A DNA stretch of 64,000 nt from Mimachlamys varia (Eukaryota; Mollusca; Bivalvia; Pectinida; Pectinidae): positions 35,324,001 through 35,388,000 of the forward strand of contig OX392538.1 of the NCBI GenBank assembly GCA_947623455.1. Direction: 5' to 3'. Positions within the stretch are counted from its first letter, which is position 1. Each line of letters begins with the position of its first letter. A model generated the notes under the pieces. The model saw nothing but the letters and a program-made list of their open reading frames with translations. It was not told where the DNA came from and ran no database searches. This document shows positions 11,771 through 24,175 of the stretch, in pieces. The translations under genes and the position numbers were made by a program.

Positions 11771-14700
11771 ATTTTGACATTAACTTATCACAAACACTTC
11801 ACTAAAAACAAAACAGTACTTTAACCACAGGATTTATTGATAAATTTAACCTGTTTTACACGCCTTCCTATACAAACCAAATGGAAGATAAAAAAATTAA
11901 TACATTGTGTAAAACTATTAGAGGTGAAATGATCGTATAAAAGATTTCAAAACACATATGGTACAAAGTCTATTTGATGATTCTTCTTGGGAACAACTGT
12001 TTTATTGGAGACGTTCTTGACCGTATACGACTCTGTGCCGTAGGAGTTGAATTGGCTTTGTGAATTTCGTGTAAAGTATTCATTTCGCTTTTTGAAATGT
12101 GATCGAATTCGGTTGATATATTCATTACCTTGCCATGAATGCTAAACCGAATCACTCAGGGCCTTCCTTGCGTGACGACCATTGCATGTATTGTGAATAA
12201 TAGGTTCGCTAGCACGGCAATAAATATATAAAGATCTCGGAATGTAGTCATTACTGCACGTGTTTAAATACTCCTGATATAAAAAAAAAATGAAAAAAAT
12301 AAGTGTGCATGTGATTTAATTAAAAATATGGTTTTTCATATTAAGATCATATTTCTAACGAATTAATATTTCTATATTATTATGAGTTGTACATTTTCTG
12401 ATAGCATTGTTTAAATGTAACGAACGTTATGGGATGGAAAGAAAAGATATTATTATTATAAAACTACTATAACAGTGATAAAAAGCACTCCCATTGATAG
12501 ATACCCTGGCATCTCGCTGCTAGTACCAAAATGAGGTCACTGGAAAACGAGAACAAAAGCTCCACTAGCACACGATTTAACGGACAGACCCTCAGCTGTG
12601 ATACCAAGCAATATTGTCTGTATCGATTTCTCGACGTCACGTTTTGGAAAAGGTTGAACATTGGGAGATAGCATGCGCTTCAGTAGTAAGTGTGTACTGG
12701 AAATCATGTGATCGAGGCATGTGGCAGATTTTATATTTTCCACTTTAACTGCAATGCATTCTACCGGAGGCGGCCTCTGCAAACATTTCTGAACACAAAT
12801 ATAAACCGTGCAGCTGTTTGCTGCGTTTAATAGCATGGATTATAAGTGAGAAATGTGTATTATGAGAGTGGTGCAGTTTAGGAGGGCTAATACTCGTACT
12901 GGTGTGTAATCTGTCACGCCGAGCCCTCCCTGGTGGCCTCGTAGCAGGAAGGGGTTTTCTAATATTTGAACAATACTATGCGATCGATTCTGGGTTAAAC
13001 GAAGATAAAACTAGCAACATTTGTGTATTACACGAACACTAAATGTCAATAATGGGATTCGAAATACCATTGGCTGGATGATATTTCATCGGATGGCAAT
13101 TTCCCTCTTCCCTTTACATTGCGAGGTACATTAGAATATATTGACCTACATAATAAACGTGCTTTCAAAAGGGGGGTTAACAGTGGCACAATGGTTTCGA
13201 CAAAGTCGTTGTCGATTAATTTTCTCACTTTAAACTTCCCAAAAAAATATTTTCATCTTAAAACCCATATTTAATAGTCTTCATTTTTTGAATTGACATT
13301 TAAAAAATACATTCTAAAATTACATTAACGTTAGATTAGAAATGTGCACAAAAATTCTTTTATATTATTCCCAAAGGTAAGGTCGTGATATATAGATTGC
13401 CAGGTTTACAAAAAAGATGAAATCTTTATCAGGTTTTGAATTCGCTTTGTGCACACAACGACGGTAGAAGTCAGGTGTCGTCTGCTAGGGGTTCGTACAC
13501 CTCTTGGCAAAACTCCTGGTAAACACATAGTTCAATGTGTGGTGACTCATACACACAGAAAGGGCCTTCTTCTGAATAATTAAATCAGCCGGGAGGGCTC
13601 GTTGGTCCTAATGAGTTTTCTACCACCCTCAGTGCCGAAATCAAGGGCGTGACTATTTCCATTTTGACACTAAGTGTTGTTGGTTTCCTCGTATCGTAAA
13701 GCCGACCTAGTGAAGCGAAGAAATTTGTTCAGCCAATGAAAACATTGTTATTGCTAATTCAAGGCCGTTCGCTACGGACTTTGAGTGGCAGATAGCATTG
13801 CGGCGATAAGCAAGTAAACAAACACTAGCTTACGTGTAAACATTGCCAGCAGGGCACATTCATCAGAACTCCGCCGGAGAACAAATATTGATCTTTCTGG
13901 CACAGAATTCCACAAGCGTCTGAAAATGTCATTTATCAATGTTAGTTTTTTGTTCTTTTTGTGAAAAGGATTAAACGGCAGAGAAGAATGTTTGGCTTAT
14001 ATTTTTACAATGGTATTCATCATTATACCATTAAACCTCAAATAAAATATGCACGAATCTCTGACCATGAAATTAATATTATTTCAAAAGGGCATATGCA
14101 TATTTGGTAAATAATAATCTACTTAATATTTTCCATTATAGATATATAGATAAATACGTCATATCAGTTCAGTGTAGAAAATCATTAACAAGCATAAATA
14201 ACAGTACTGTGTTATTGATATATAAAATAAGTACACAACAACAAATATAATATCTCTGAATTGTTTCCAAAAGATGCCGTTCATAATTTTTTGTGATTTT
14301 GGTTTTCCATTATGACGTCATTTGTTGAATTACATCAACAAAATAACAGTTATTATAAAACAGAATTTTCAAAAGAGTATATACCAGCACTAGTTGTCAT
14401 CAAAAATTATAGTAAAAACATTTAAGATATCATGGTATTGCCGTAGAAAATATTTCATGGATATTGTGCAATTTGCGAAGCTAATTGCAATTGTTTTAAA
14501 AGTTTATGATAATTGGGTTAAAATTATATTTATCCATTGGTGGTCATTGAAACAGGTCTAATAAGTCGAAAATATGATCCACAATTCAAAAGTTTAAAAG
14601 CGATTTACGAAGTATGTTTTTATATAATTTAAACTATAGAAAGTGCATTGTATATATAGCATGTTTCTTCAAAATGAAATTCAAATAAGGTCATATTTAT

Positions 14701-15813
14701 TTCAAAAACAGTTCTATTTTTTCAAATTTCCGATATTCAGCAGTCGAACTTATTTATTAATGTATACTCAAATTAACAAGTACTGTTACAAAGTAATTAC
14801 TCAGATCATGATAACTTCTAAATACCATTTTAAAATAACTTAATTTGAAATGTGACTAATTCAATACATATCTGTTATTTTTTTAATATAACATGGTATA
14901 CTTCATCCATAGACAGGAAATTATGCAATTGAAATGCAACAACAGAACATTTTTTTGTATATCATCAGTAACAAAAACACATTGGCAACTCATTGTTATA
15001 TCCATTTAATTATATTTGTTTGCAGATATGATGACAATGTGTATTTTATTAAGTCATTCTTATATGAATGTCATATTAAGTAAAAGTATTACAAGTTCAA
15101 AATGTATTACAATTTAACAGAAAACATTAAATGGAAAAGCAATATCATACATTTTCAAAAGCATGCACAATTAATACAATTTGTAAAAAATCATGGAACT
15201 GACTTAAAGCTATCGTATACTAAATCATTGTGAAAATGATCTCAATGTGGTCATATTCATATATTACAAATTTGAAAAGAAAGAAATGTGAAGTAAAATA
15301 AGAAATCTGCAGACACAAGTACCGGATTGCAACTGGTGATTAATGTGATGACATCATGAATTAATGACGAGACAACTAAGAAAAAGGGGAAACAACATCA
15401 TCGTCAGCAAAACCACTGTACACTGCTAGATAACCCATGCAGCGGATCGAGAAATTGGAGAATTTCTTTTTCGGACTACTCCAGTATGTTATATAAAGAA
15501 CTAAGACCAAATCGTTATTATTATATTAATTATAGAATATTTTTATTATAGCTTATATGTTGTAATTTTTAATAATGAAAATTATGTGAAATGATGTTTG
15601 AATTTTTGCATGCTTAACTTAAACAGTACTGATCACTTAAGAAACATATGGCAAACAAAACCAGAATCTTGCAAGCACCTTAATACTTAATTTTTTACAA
15701 CGTTTTACCATTTTTACCATGTTTTACCATTACAATTCTGTGACATTATACAGATTTTTTCATCAAATTATTAGTATGTTCCCGACGTTATAAGCATAAC
15801 GTTTATTTTGTGA
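11771..15813. other. Long spacer, no supported gene
   Basis: AT-rich DNA with GC-richer patches at about 11980-12180, 12480-13000 and 13440-13900. The minus-strand frame of 99 codons at 12537-12836 is not recognisable as a family member and lacks clear splice context. The patches could hold UTR, enhancer or fossil transposon sequence, but nothing can be assigned. Confidence 0.4.
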
Positions 15814-15863
15814 TTAACTTATTTGCTGCCGTAAAGGATCATTTACGGCAGCAAATAAGTTAA
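15814..15863. repeat. Near-perfect 50-bp palindrome
   Basis: Arms of 22 bp (TTAACTTATTTGCTGCCGTA plus AA, and its exact reverse complement) are separated by only six bases, GGATCA. The loop itself contains GATC, so the structure can extend into a cruciform or RNA hairpin with one mismatch. The surroundings are unrelated AT-rich DNA. Confidence 0.95.
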
Positions 15864-17689
15864 AAAATTGACATTAATAGTAAAATTTGAATTTTCTGTC
15901 AACTTTGTGATGCATGGATCATATGTGTGTGTTACGTGATCTTTAGTCGCAAGAAGAAAAATATTGCAAAAGAACGACAATATTGATTTGATATTAATGG
16001 GATTTTTCTTCTCATTGAGACATTTGAACTCGTTACCAGTGCAAAACAAAATTGATTACTCAAATCAATATTTTCAAAATAGTATAAGGGTGGTGTAAAA
16101 TTGAGAAAAACTATTATTTGTGTTTCACATTTTAAATCTTGATGGACATTTGAAACAAAAGAAAATATCAAAACCATACATAATCCATTTTTTAGAAAAG
16201 TTTGTGTATCTTCGTAAGCTAGACTTAAAAAATAGCGTAACGCTATCAAATATGCGATTGTTCACGGTATAATTGAAAATTGAAATAGTAATCCTTCCTG
16301 TTTTAATAAGATTTTCTAAATTAATGTGAAGAATAAATCAATTTACTTTTATACACAATTGCAAATGATTACAAATGAAATTATTTGTCCATGTCATGGG
16401 AATATATTCTTTATCAATTATGTGACACGATGAAAAAAAACATATTTCTTATTTTTAATGTAGATATTTATTTCGTCGTTAAGGAGGTATATGGTATTGT
16501 TTTCGAATTTTGTGTCCATATTGTAGTGTCAGCACATTAAAATATTTATCAAAAGTAGCAATATGTTTTTCGCAAATGAATGAATGAAAACAATTTGTAA
16601 CTCAAAAAAGAAAACATCAAGTAATGTCCTCGATTGAAATAAATGTTTATAATATAATATATCTTGTTCATATTTAGTATGGCACGCATTAGCAAAACAA
16701 TGAAAAGCATTATTCAAATAAGAAAATAACCAAACTTTAACCTATCTTGATAAGTTCCGATTATTATTATAATGAAATGAAAGTTTTTAACAACTAAATC
16801 TTAATGACAAGCACTATCTAAATTTCAATTTAATATGTGTGTTTTCATACATGTAAGTTTTACTTTTGGTTCGAGATATTACTTTGTCTCTACTAAATTT
16901 TCATTTTCTCAGAATTCGCAGAATTATGTTTTATATAAGATATTATAATTGTAGAGAAAAACAGGACTGTGTACTACACAATAAAAGCACTACAACAGGA
17001 ACAATAAAAAGGCATATGTTGTACTGTTAAATTAAACTAGCTTGCCTAGCAAAATATTGACAATTTGTGCACTCTTTAACCAAGACATGTACAGAAAAAA
17101 CGTTCTATTGCATTGTGCAATACAGAAAAAGAAAGAGATGTACCATCTTTTACAGCTATTTTATATGTAAGTCTAGCATGGACAAAATGTAAAAGATGAA
17201 TGTGAATATTGTAACTTCTTAATCAAAGACAAATGAATTATTAATATATTTCCTCCTTTTCCTCATTTATTTAAAAGGGATTGCAAAGGCATTACAATTT
17301 TGTTTGATATATAATTTTGTTTATTACATTTAACATAGCATTTGGATAGCACAAGTTCTGGCAATGTAGAATATATCACTAGCGCAATAAATCGCATCTC
17401 AAACAGTAATAAATGTTTAGTTAATGATCTGAAGTACATTTCAGATATAAACTGCACTATTGAGACTTATTTAAGATGAATAAACGATTTATATAACTTA
17501 CTAATGTGCAAATACTGGTATGGACACAAATACTGGGTCAATGACAGAATGACATAGTATGTATCATATTGAATAAGTTATTGGACGATAATTACAATGT
17601 CTAGACATTGTTTTGGTGCTCCATATATTATCGACAATGATATTATAATATAATTGCGTGTATGCATGCAATATAAAAGGGGAAAATAA
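15864..17689. other. AT-rich spacer, no gene seen
   Basis: Unique AT-rich sequence. Short minus-strand frames (15843-16249, 16529-16717, 17263-17457) lack motifs and are not called. Confidence 0.45.
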
Positions 17690-18090
17690 TTACTTTTGCT
17701 ATGAAATATGAGCCGAAATCGGATTTTGTTTTAAAAGAATATCACGTATATGATGTGACATATAGCTACCAATATGCCTGTTTAAGAGTCAAACACAAGA
17801 TCAGGTAAAAATACTGCAAGTGCAAGCATGTATGTTGGAATTTCATATTGTACGTGACAAATAGAATTACCATAGGAAATTCCAACAGACATGCTTGCAC
17901 TTGCATTATTTAATTAATGAATAGCTTCCCATTTATGACGTATCTTGCTCAAATATTAAGCGATATAAATACCTGATCTTGTGTTAGACTATTAAACAGT
18001 TATCGGTAGAGAAATGTCACATCATAAGTGATATTCATTTAAAACACAATCCCATTTCGGCTCATATTTCACAGCACAAATAATTATTTT
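17690..18090. mobile_element. Foldback (long inverted-repeat) element
   Basis: The left arm (about 17690-17850) and right arm (about 17875-18090) are reverse complements over most of their length. Paired segments include GAAATATGAGCCGAAATCGG with the right-arm CCCATTTCGGCTCATATTTC, ATGATGTGACAT with ATGTCACATCAT, CACAAGATCAGGTA with TACCTGATCTTGTG, and TGCAAGTGCAAGCATGT with ACATGCTTGCACTTGCA. The right arm carries about 60 extra bases (about 17905-17968). No transposase frame is present. A foldback MITE is the simplest reading. Confidence 0.88.
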
Positions 18091-19250
18091 TCTGATATCC
18101 TTTGTATTTGTCTTATGTGTTTTTATAACATTACGCCATCAATATTACATATACATAAATGTACCATTCAGTAATTTATTTTGTTTGATTGTTAAGCTAT
18201 CGTGATCGTTATGTTTTGCTTTTTTGAGGGGAAAAGACTGATACTTCCACTTGAATATAGCCAGTGAGCAAAATTTTGTCTATGAATATTTTATTTACAT
18301 CAATTTCCATTTGTTAGTTAAGAAAAAAAGTCTTCGAATATGAATAGCTCATCCCAATACGATGGATATACAAATATAAGCCAAGTGTTTTGTTTTAATA
18401 AGAACAAATTTGTATACAAACAGAAATGATCAACACTGAAATCATTGAACCTGTATTTAAATTGGACATTTATAGATAAGGCTATCTTTATTTGGAAATG
18501 AGATTTCAAAATTATTATTGTTATATTATTGTATGTTTGCGATTTAATTATTATTGACATGAACGATCATAACATACTTACCAATGTCGTGTATAGCTTT
18601 TCACGACATTGAGTTTCAAATTTTTGTGGCGTTATAAACAAAGTTGTACGTCATTGTGGTATTACATCTTTCAGATACTTGATCTCAATAAGCATATCCT
18701 TAACCTTGTTCTCTTCTGCTTCGAATATCAAATTGTTCAAACTTCAATTTTATTGCATTTTTCTCTCTAAATGTAATCATTGTTAAAGCGTAGGTTAATC
18801 TATATTATCGTGTCAAATCAATTTACAAATCAGGCTTTTAAGTTAATCTAATTATTTGATTTTTGAAGCTCTATTTAATTATCGGTACCAATATGTATAT
18901 AATATTGAAATATATAGCTGATTAACAAAATGTAGTAGTGTATCCTTTTATCGTTCTATCATTATCTTCTGTATTTCTTTACAGTAAATATTTTAGCAAA
19001 TGTTGTAATATGACAATTACATATGCTAAAACGTTCATTACTTACATTTACATTTTGTTTGAATAATTGTGTTTTATTTAATACCTTCTATCAATTTTTA
19101 CACAGCAAATCAAGTGAAGACAACAACGAAATTGATGACGTCAAAATAGAGATTGATGACGTCACAATAGCAAATGTTGTTACAGTCTTGGCGAATTAAG
19201 GGCAAATGTAAATATCTATTTCTGAAAGAAACCCGAGACATAAAACTAGA
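18091..19250. other. AT-rich spacer with a tandem CRE-like pair
   Basis: No gene recognised. At 19136-19143 and 19157-19164 the palindrome TGACGTCA occurs twice inside a duplicated 21-bp unit beginning ATTGATGACGTCA. Confidence 0.5.
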
Positions 19251-19254
19251 ATAA

Positions 19255-19425
19255 ATTAGAGAATACCGAAGCATTGACAAAATCATAATCCAAACTCGAA
19301 ATCGATTAAACCAGGGGCAAAATATGAACAAAGGAAAGATCTACATGGAGACTCTTGTTACGGTACAAGAGAATAAGACCAGGTGTTCTGGAAGAGTAAA
19401 CGTCTTCATCGATGACACTTTGGGT
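19255..19425 (-). mobile_element. Retroelement 3'-tail fragment (sense -)
   Basis: GAATACCGAAGCATTGACAA, CTCGAAATCGATTAAACCAG, GGAAAGATCTACATGGAGAC, ACCAGGTGTTCTGGAAGAG and TTCATCGATGACACTTTG follow the family order. It is one of the best conserved tails. Confidence 0.88.
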
Positions 19426-19549
19426 ATTGGTAGCTATAAAAAAAGTTGTTATTCTAAAGAGGTCGTTGCAGTTATAGAATGATGTTATATAAAGTATAGG
19501 GGCATTACGGACAAGTGTTAGTTTTGTAATTTAGAGAATTTTTGTGATC

Positions 19550-20740
19550 ATAGACATATCGAGAATTTGGAAAGGATGGATATAAGACACGTGGTAAGCA
19601 TAGACAATTGGTAGTTTTGTATAGGAATTAGTCATTAGTAGTTTCAGGTAAGAAGTATAATTAATATGCATGTGGTAGTTGTAGGCATATGTGGTAGATA
19701 TTATAGTAAATACATCTTAGGAGGTTAAGATAATGACAATAGGTAACTTGCGATAAGAATTACTTGAAGAAGACAAATATAAGTTATTGACCTTTAGTGG
19801 TTTTAGGTTAGAAGAATAAATATGCATGTGGTAATTGGTGATATGTGATAGGTTTATATAGTAAATATATAAGAAGGACGAAGTCATTGACAATTTGAAG
19901 TTTTTGAAAAAAAAATAGTCTATATGTGGTACTTGTTGGCATGTTGTATATTTATTTAGTAAATTTATAAGATGGATGTAGTATTTGACAATTGGTAGTT
20001 TTAGGAAAAAGGAATACATATACATGAGGTAATAGTAGACATGTGGTAGATTTTTATGGTAAATACATTAAAAAATTTGTAGTAATTGACAATTGGTAGA
20101 TTTAGGAAATAAAAATAAAAATTCATGTGGAAATTGCTAGTAGCGGTAGATTTATATAGTAAATATATAAGAAGCATGTCAATTGGTAGTTTTAGAAAAT
20201 ACTAAGTATGCATGTGGTAGTTGTATATAGTAAATATAAAAGTAGGATGTAGTGATTGACAATTGGTAGATTTAGGAAATAAGAATAAATATGCATGTAG
20301 AAATTGTATAGGCATGTGGTAGATTTTTATAGTTGATATATAGGAAGGATGTAGTTATTGAAAATTGGTAGTTTTAGGGAAAATATAAGTATACAGGTGG
20401 TAAATGTAGGCATGTGGTAGATTTATCTAGTAAATATATATCAAGTTTGTAGCTAATGACAATTGGTATTTTTGTAAAAAAAAATAATTCTACATGTGGT
20501 ACTTGTTAGCGTGTTGTAGAATTAACATATAGTAAATACATTCAGAAGGTTGAAAAGATATTGACAATTGGTAGTTTTGGATAGTAAATACATTACATCA
20601 AGACATGTTGTAGTAAAATTGACCACTGGTAGTTTCCATTAAGAAGAATAAATATACATGCTGTAATCACTGGCATGTGGTAGTGTAAGATATAAATACA
20701 TAACGACAGGATATTTTTTTATTTATTTACAATTGTTAGC
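19550..20740. repeat. Degenerate ~100-bp tandem repeat
   Basis: A cycle of GACAATTGGTAGTTTTAGGA, AAATAAATATGCATGTGGTA, ATTGTAGGCATGTGGTAGAT and TTATATAGTAAATATATAAG recurs about eleven times at a spacing near 100 bp (for example about 19987, 20088, 20256, 20458 and 20560). Units are highly diverged and some are internally deleted, so this is an old satellite-like array. Confidence 0.88.
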
Positions 20741-20803
20741 TTAAGAGTGGAAGTATTTACACATACGTCTTTACGCTACAAACAATATGAACTTTTAGAT
20801 ATA

Positions 20804-21157
20804 CAGTAAAACTCCACTTACTCGAACTCTTGCAGACCTGATCAATAGTTCGAGGAATGCATTGTATTCGAGTAATCTAAGGTTGATTAAATACGTACGA
20901 ACTCGGCGGGACCAAAGGAACTACTCGAAATCAGAAATTTAGGAAAATGTTTGTTCCATGTCAACAAATTAAAATTGCAACTTATTTAACTGTGTTGGTA
21001 CATATATGTACTCTCCTATGTTAATTGATGTGCTTCGTGTGATTGTTTGTATATATTTGTATCCAATGAGTCGAATGACTTCAGGAATAAAGAACTTGAA
21101 CTTGAACTTAATTGAGGGGTATATGTAAATCGGGTTTGAGTAAGTAGAGTTTTACTG
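20804..21157. mobile_element. pogo/Tigger-like MITE
   Basis: The terminal inverted repeats CAGTAAAACTCCACTTACTC and its near reverse complement GAGTAAGTAGAGTTTTACTG are flanked by TA on both sides (20802-20803 and 21158-21159). That is the target duplication expected of Tc1/mariner-superfamily elements. The CAGT-AAA-CTC start resembles pogo/Tigger termini. The interior has no transposase frame and contains AATAAAGAACTTGAACTTGA, which looks like the repetitive tail of a nested retroposon. Confidence 0.85.
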
Positions 21158-21159
21158 TA

Positions 21160-22000
21160 TGGAGTATATATAACCAGAAATACAACAGATTTCTTAGGAT
21201 GTCCTGTTGTACAATGTAGATATAAAAAGGCAGTTAATACAGACAGTATTTGTCTAGGACAGATTTGATTTTATTGACATAGACATGTGGCAGTTATAGA
21301 CATAACGGTCGTTAAAGCAGGTTTGGCTGTAGTTAAACACAGGTAGTGGTTGATAATATCAGTATGGTAATGCATTATTCGTTATTGCTTTAAATAATTA
21401 TTGGCCTTAGTTTCCTTGTAACTGCAGCATAATGATGCATTTCATTACTTTAATGGAATAATGTAAAATTTATATCTAAAAAATGTTTGAGTTATCAAAT
21501 TGGTCATGTAAATAACATTAATTTTACCAATTTCAAAAATAAATGATTTCAAAAATATGGATATTTATGTTGGATAAAAAGATTGGAATGTTTCAATTAA
21601 TGAAAATATTTCTGGTGAAATAGACATTGTCTATACAAATTAAATTTTGAATTCAAAATATATTTTTTGGTAACAACTTCATAGTCATTTCGAATGATAT
21701 CTAGAAAAACAAAATAGATAAAACTCGAAGTCTGACGGAAATATACAAATAACCTTTTGTAAAAAATCTATTTCTCTTTTATGAATAAGTATATATATGT
21801 CTATACATTAATATTTACTATCTACATATCTCGAAACGATATACATACAAAATGTCATTACAAGGCTTGTACCGGGAATAGAAGTAGAAACGTAGTAGTA
21901 CAATAGTGTATGTACGTCACATTTCTATCTAAAATGTTAATTTCAACTCAGCATATAATATTTCCACCAAATTCAACTATCAACATGCCTTGATCATGTC
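21160..22000. other. AT-rich spacer, no gene seen
   Basis: Unique AT-rich sequence without recognised repeats. Confidence 0.45.
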
Positions 22001-22870
22001 TGATTGAAGGTCACTTGTGAACAAAGTACAAAACTGCCAGTTTGGATGGATGCTCTCCATATCTACCCATTCAGGCTGCTTCTCAAACGATAAGTTTGAT
22101 TTAGAATATTTAATACAAGTTACGTTAATGTTTGTAATTATAAATGACAAGGAAATGTCCTCGTACAGCTCCATGGCCGTTGGTGTATCACACACATCTC
22201 ACATACTGCATCGCTCCCACCTCCACCACCACTGTGCATATGCAAAGAAACATACGGTGCACGGAAAACAGTAGTAGTTACGTTCGGCTGTATCCAGATA
22301 TTGCAGCTAGATGGTTTCGAGCCCTACCACGCTACCGCTGCATGCATTGCTGCAAAAAGCATTGATATAATCCGGCATATAGTTTCCTAGCTATAATTGG
22401 AAGAGAACACGCGTGTATTTTTCAGCTCACTCAGACACAGCCCACACTGACACACACATACCTAGTAACAACCAGTGCGGGCTCCCTGCTAAATGCTAAG
22501 GCCCTGGCCATAATGGAATGTTCAGTTGACGTATATAGGTCAAATGAAACGAGTGCATTTGGGGGTCATATTTTTGTTGGCGGGGGTCATAGGGGAGTTA
22601 GCTGAGGGAATTTTATTAAGGCCCATTTTTCTGTGTTTGTTTGGCTAAGGGGAAATCTATTTCCGTCTGACTTTATCGGTCATTATCTAGGTCAAAGCTC
22701 TGTTTACACTTCTTGGCTCACTACCGGCCTATCGCGCGAGCTACTGTTCGGGACAAAATTGCGTATTACAGTGTTGTAATGAGATAAAATTGTAGAGTAG
22801 GAAATCATCCGTGATTTTATTGGACATGTTTACGATCCTTGGGGCACCAGAGGGAAATGTTACAGTAAAT
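22000..22870. other. GC-richer low-repeat island, function unknown
   Basis: This block is visibly richer in G+C than its flanks (for example AAGGCCCTGGCCATAATGG and CCGGCCTATCGCGCGAGC). It has CpG sites and no repeat match inside the window. Overlapping frames on both strands (21980-22365) carry no recognisable domain. It could be a regulatory element, a UTR exon or an old transposon. Confidence 0.4.
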
Positions 22871-24019
22871 AGTATTCTGTGTATGTCCTGATTTAACCAT
22901 AGAAAGAACAAATATGAATATTTCTTAATGCAAAATAATAAATAACATACCGAAATAAAATAAGATATTTTTATTTAAACATTACGCATAATCTGAATGT
23001 ATGTGCTTAGTAAAATGTTGATATTTTGTGTGTAAATAAATATCTGTATACACAAAATGTTGTTTTTGTTCATCACTTTCTTTCATATAAGCATTCAACT
23101 GAAAAATTCAATATATGATATTCACTGCTTTTTGTTAATAGACGATTTCATATATGACCTACCAGTTAAAATATAATAATATAGTATATTGAATATATTT
23201 GTGCATTTATGTGTATTGTGATGATATAATATGTGTTTTCTTGTGTATTGTATATTGCTTGAGAAGTGTGTGAATTTATGAATGAACGTTGGTTAGTTTT
23301 AATAATGTAAGTTTGTGTCACTACTGTTAGTTTGTTAGGAAACAGAACAGGGCTCTAACGCTGCTTCATTGCGCCATGATATATGCTAGCCATGTGTGAT
23401 AATGTAATGTACTCCGTTGTAATATTGTACCAGTTTTACAGTTCGTCATGGAAAAAAAGCAATTTAAATTTCATATGACTAAAATGAGAAATTAAAATGT
23501 ATGTACCTTATTTATAATATAAACATTGAAATTGGATATTTAACACGTATTACAAATATTAGGTGGCTACAGATAAAAACAAAAAAATACAGACTAACAT
23601 CTGAAACTTCAATAACTCAATTTAAATTCAAAAGTATTTAAATTGAGAAACCAACAAAAGAATGTATTTTAAATAAGAATTATTCAAAAATATTTAAATT
23701 GAGAAAAGCAACAATATTTCAGAATTTATAATTATTCATTTCACGTGAAAATACCACGATTTAATCAATGATGTTATCAATGTAAATATGGTCTAAATAA
23801 TTAATAACTAGGGTTGCATCAACGGTGATATATTTGTATGAAAATCAGATTTGATATAAACTTGAGTAAAGATGTTCGAAAAGATAATCTTCTATTTAAT
23901 TAATTACTTTTAGTAAATTAATGTAAAACAAAATGTATTAGAAATGATATAACCAATAATGTTAAACCATACTAAATAATAAAATCAATTAATCTAATAT
24001 AGTTTACATAATATTATAC
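22871..24019. other. AT-rich spacer, no gene seen
   Basis: At 23620-23710 a TATTTAAATTGAGAAA motif is repeated twice. Otherwise nothing is recognised. Confidence 0.45.
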
Positions 24020-24175
24020 TCAATATTTAATGGATTTTATACATTTTAATGCATTTAATATTTTTATTGGATTTAATACATTTTAATGAGTTTAGTACAT
24101 GTAAATGGATTTAATACATATTAATTGATTTAATATGTTTTAATGGATTTGATATATTCTAATGGATTAGAAAAA
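24020..24175. repeat. Short degenerate AT-rich tandem repeat
   Basis: About six imperfect copies of an ATTTAATACATTTTAATGG-like unit with a period in the low twenties. Confidence 0.7.

Noticed and set aside
12537..12836. 99-codon minus-strand frame in a GC-richer patch
   Set aside because: No recognisable domain, an overlapping frame of similar quality in another phase (12467-12661), and no clear splice sites.
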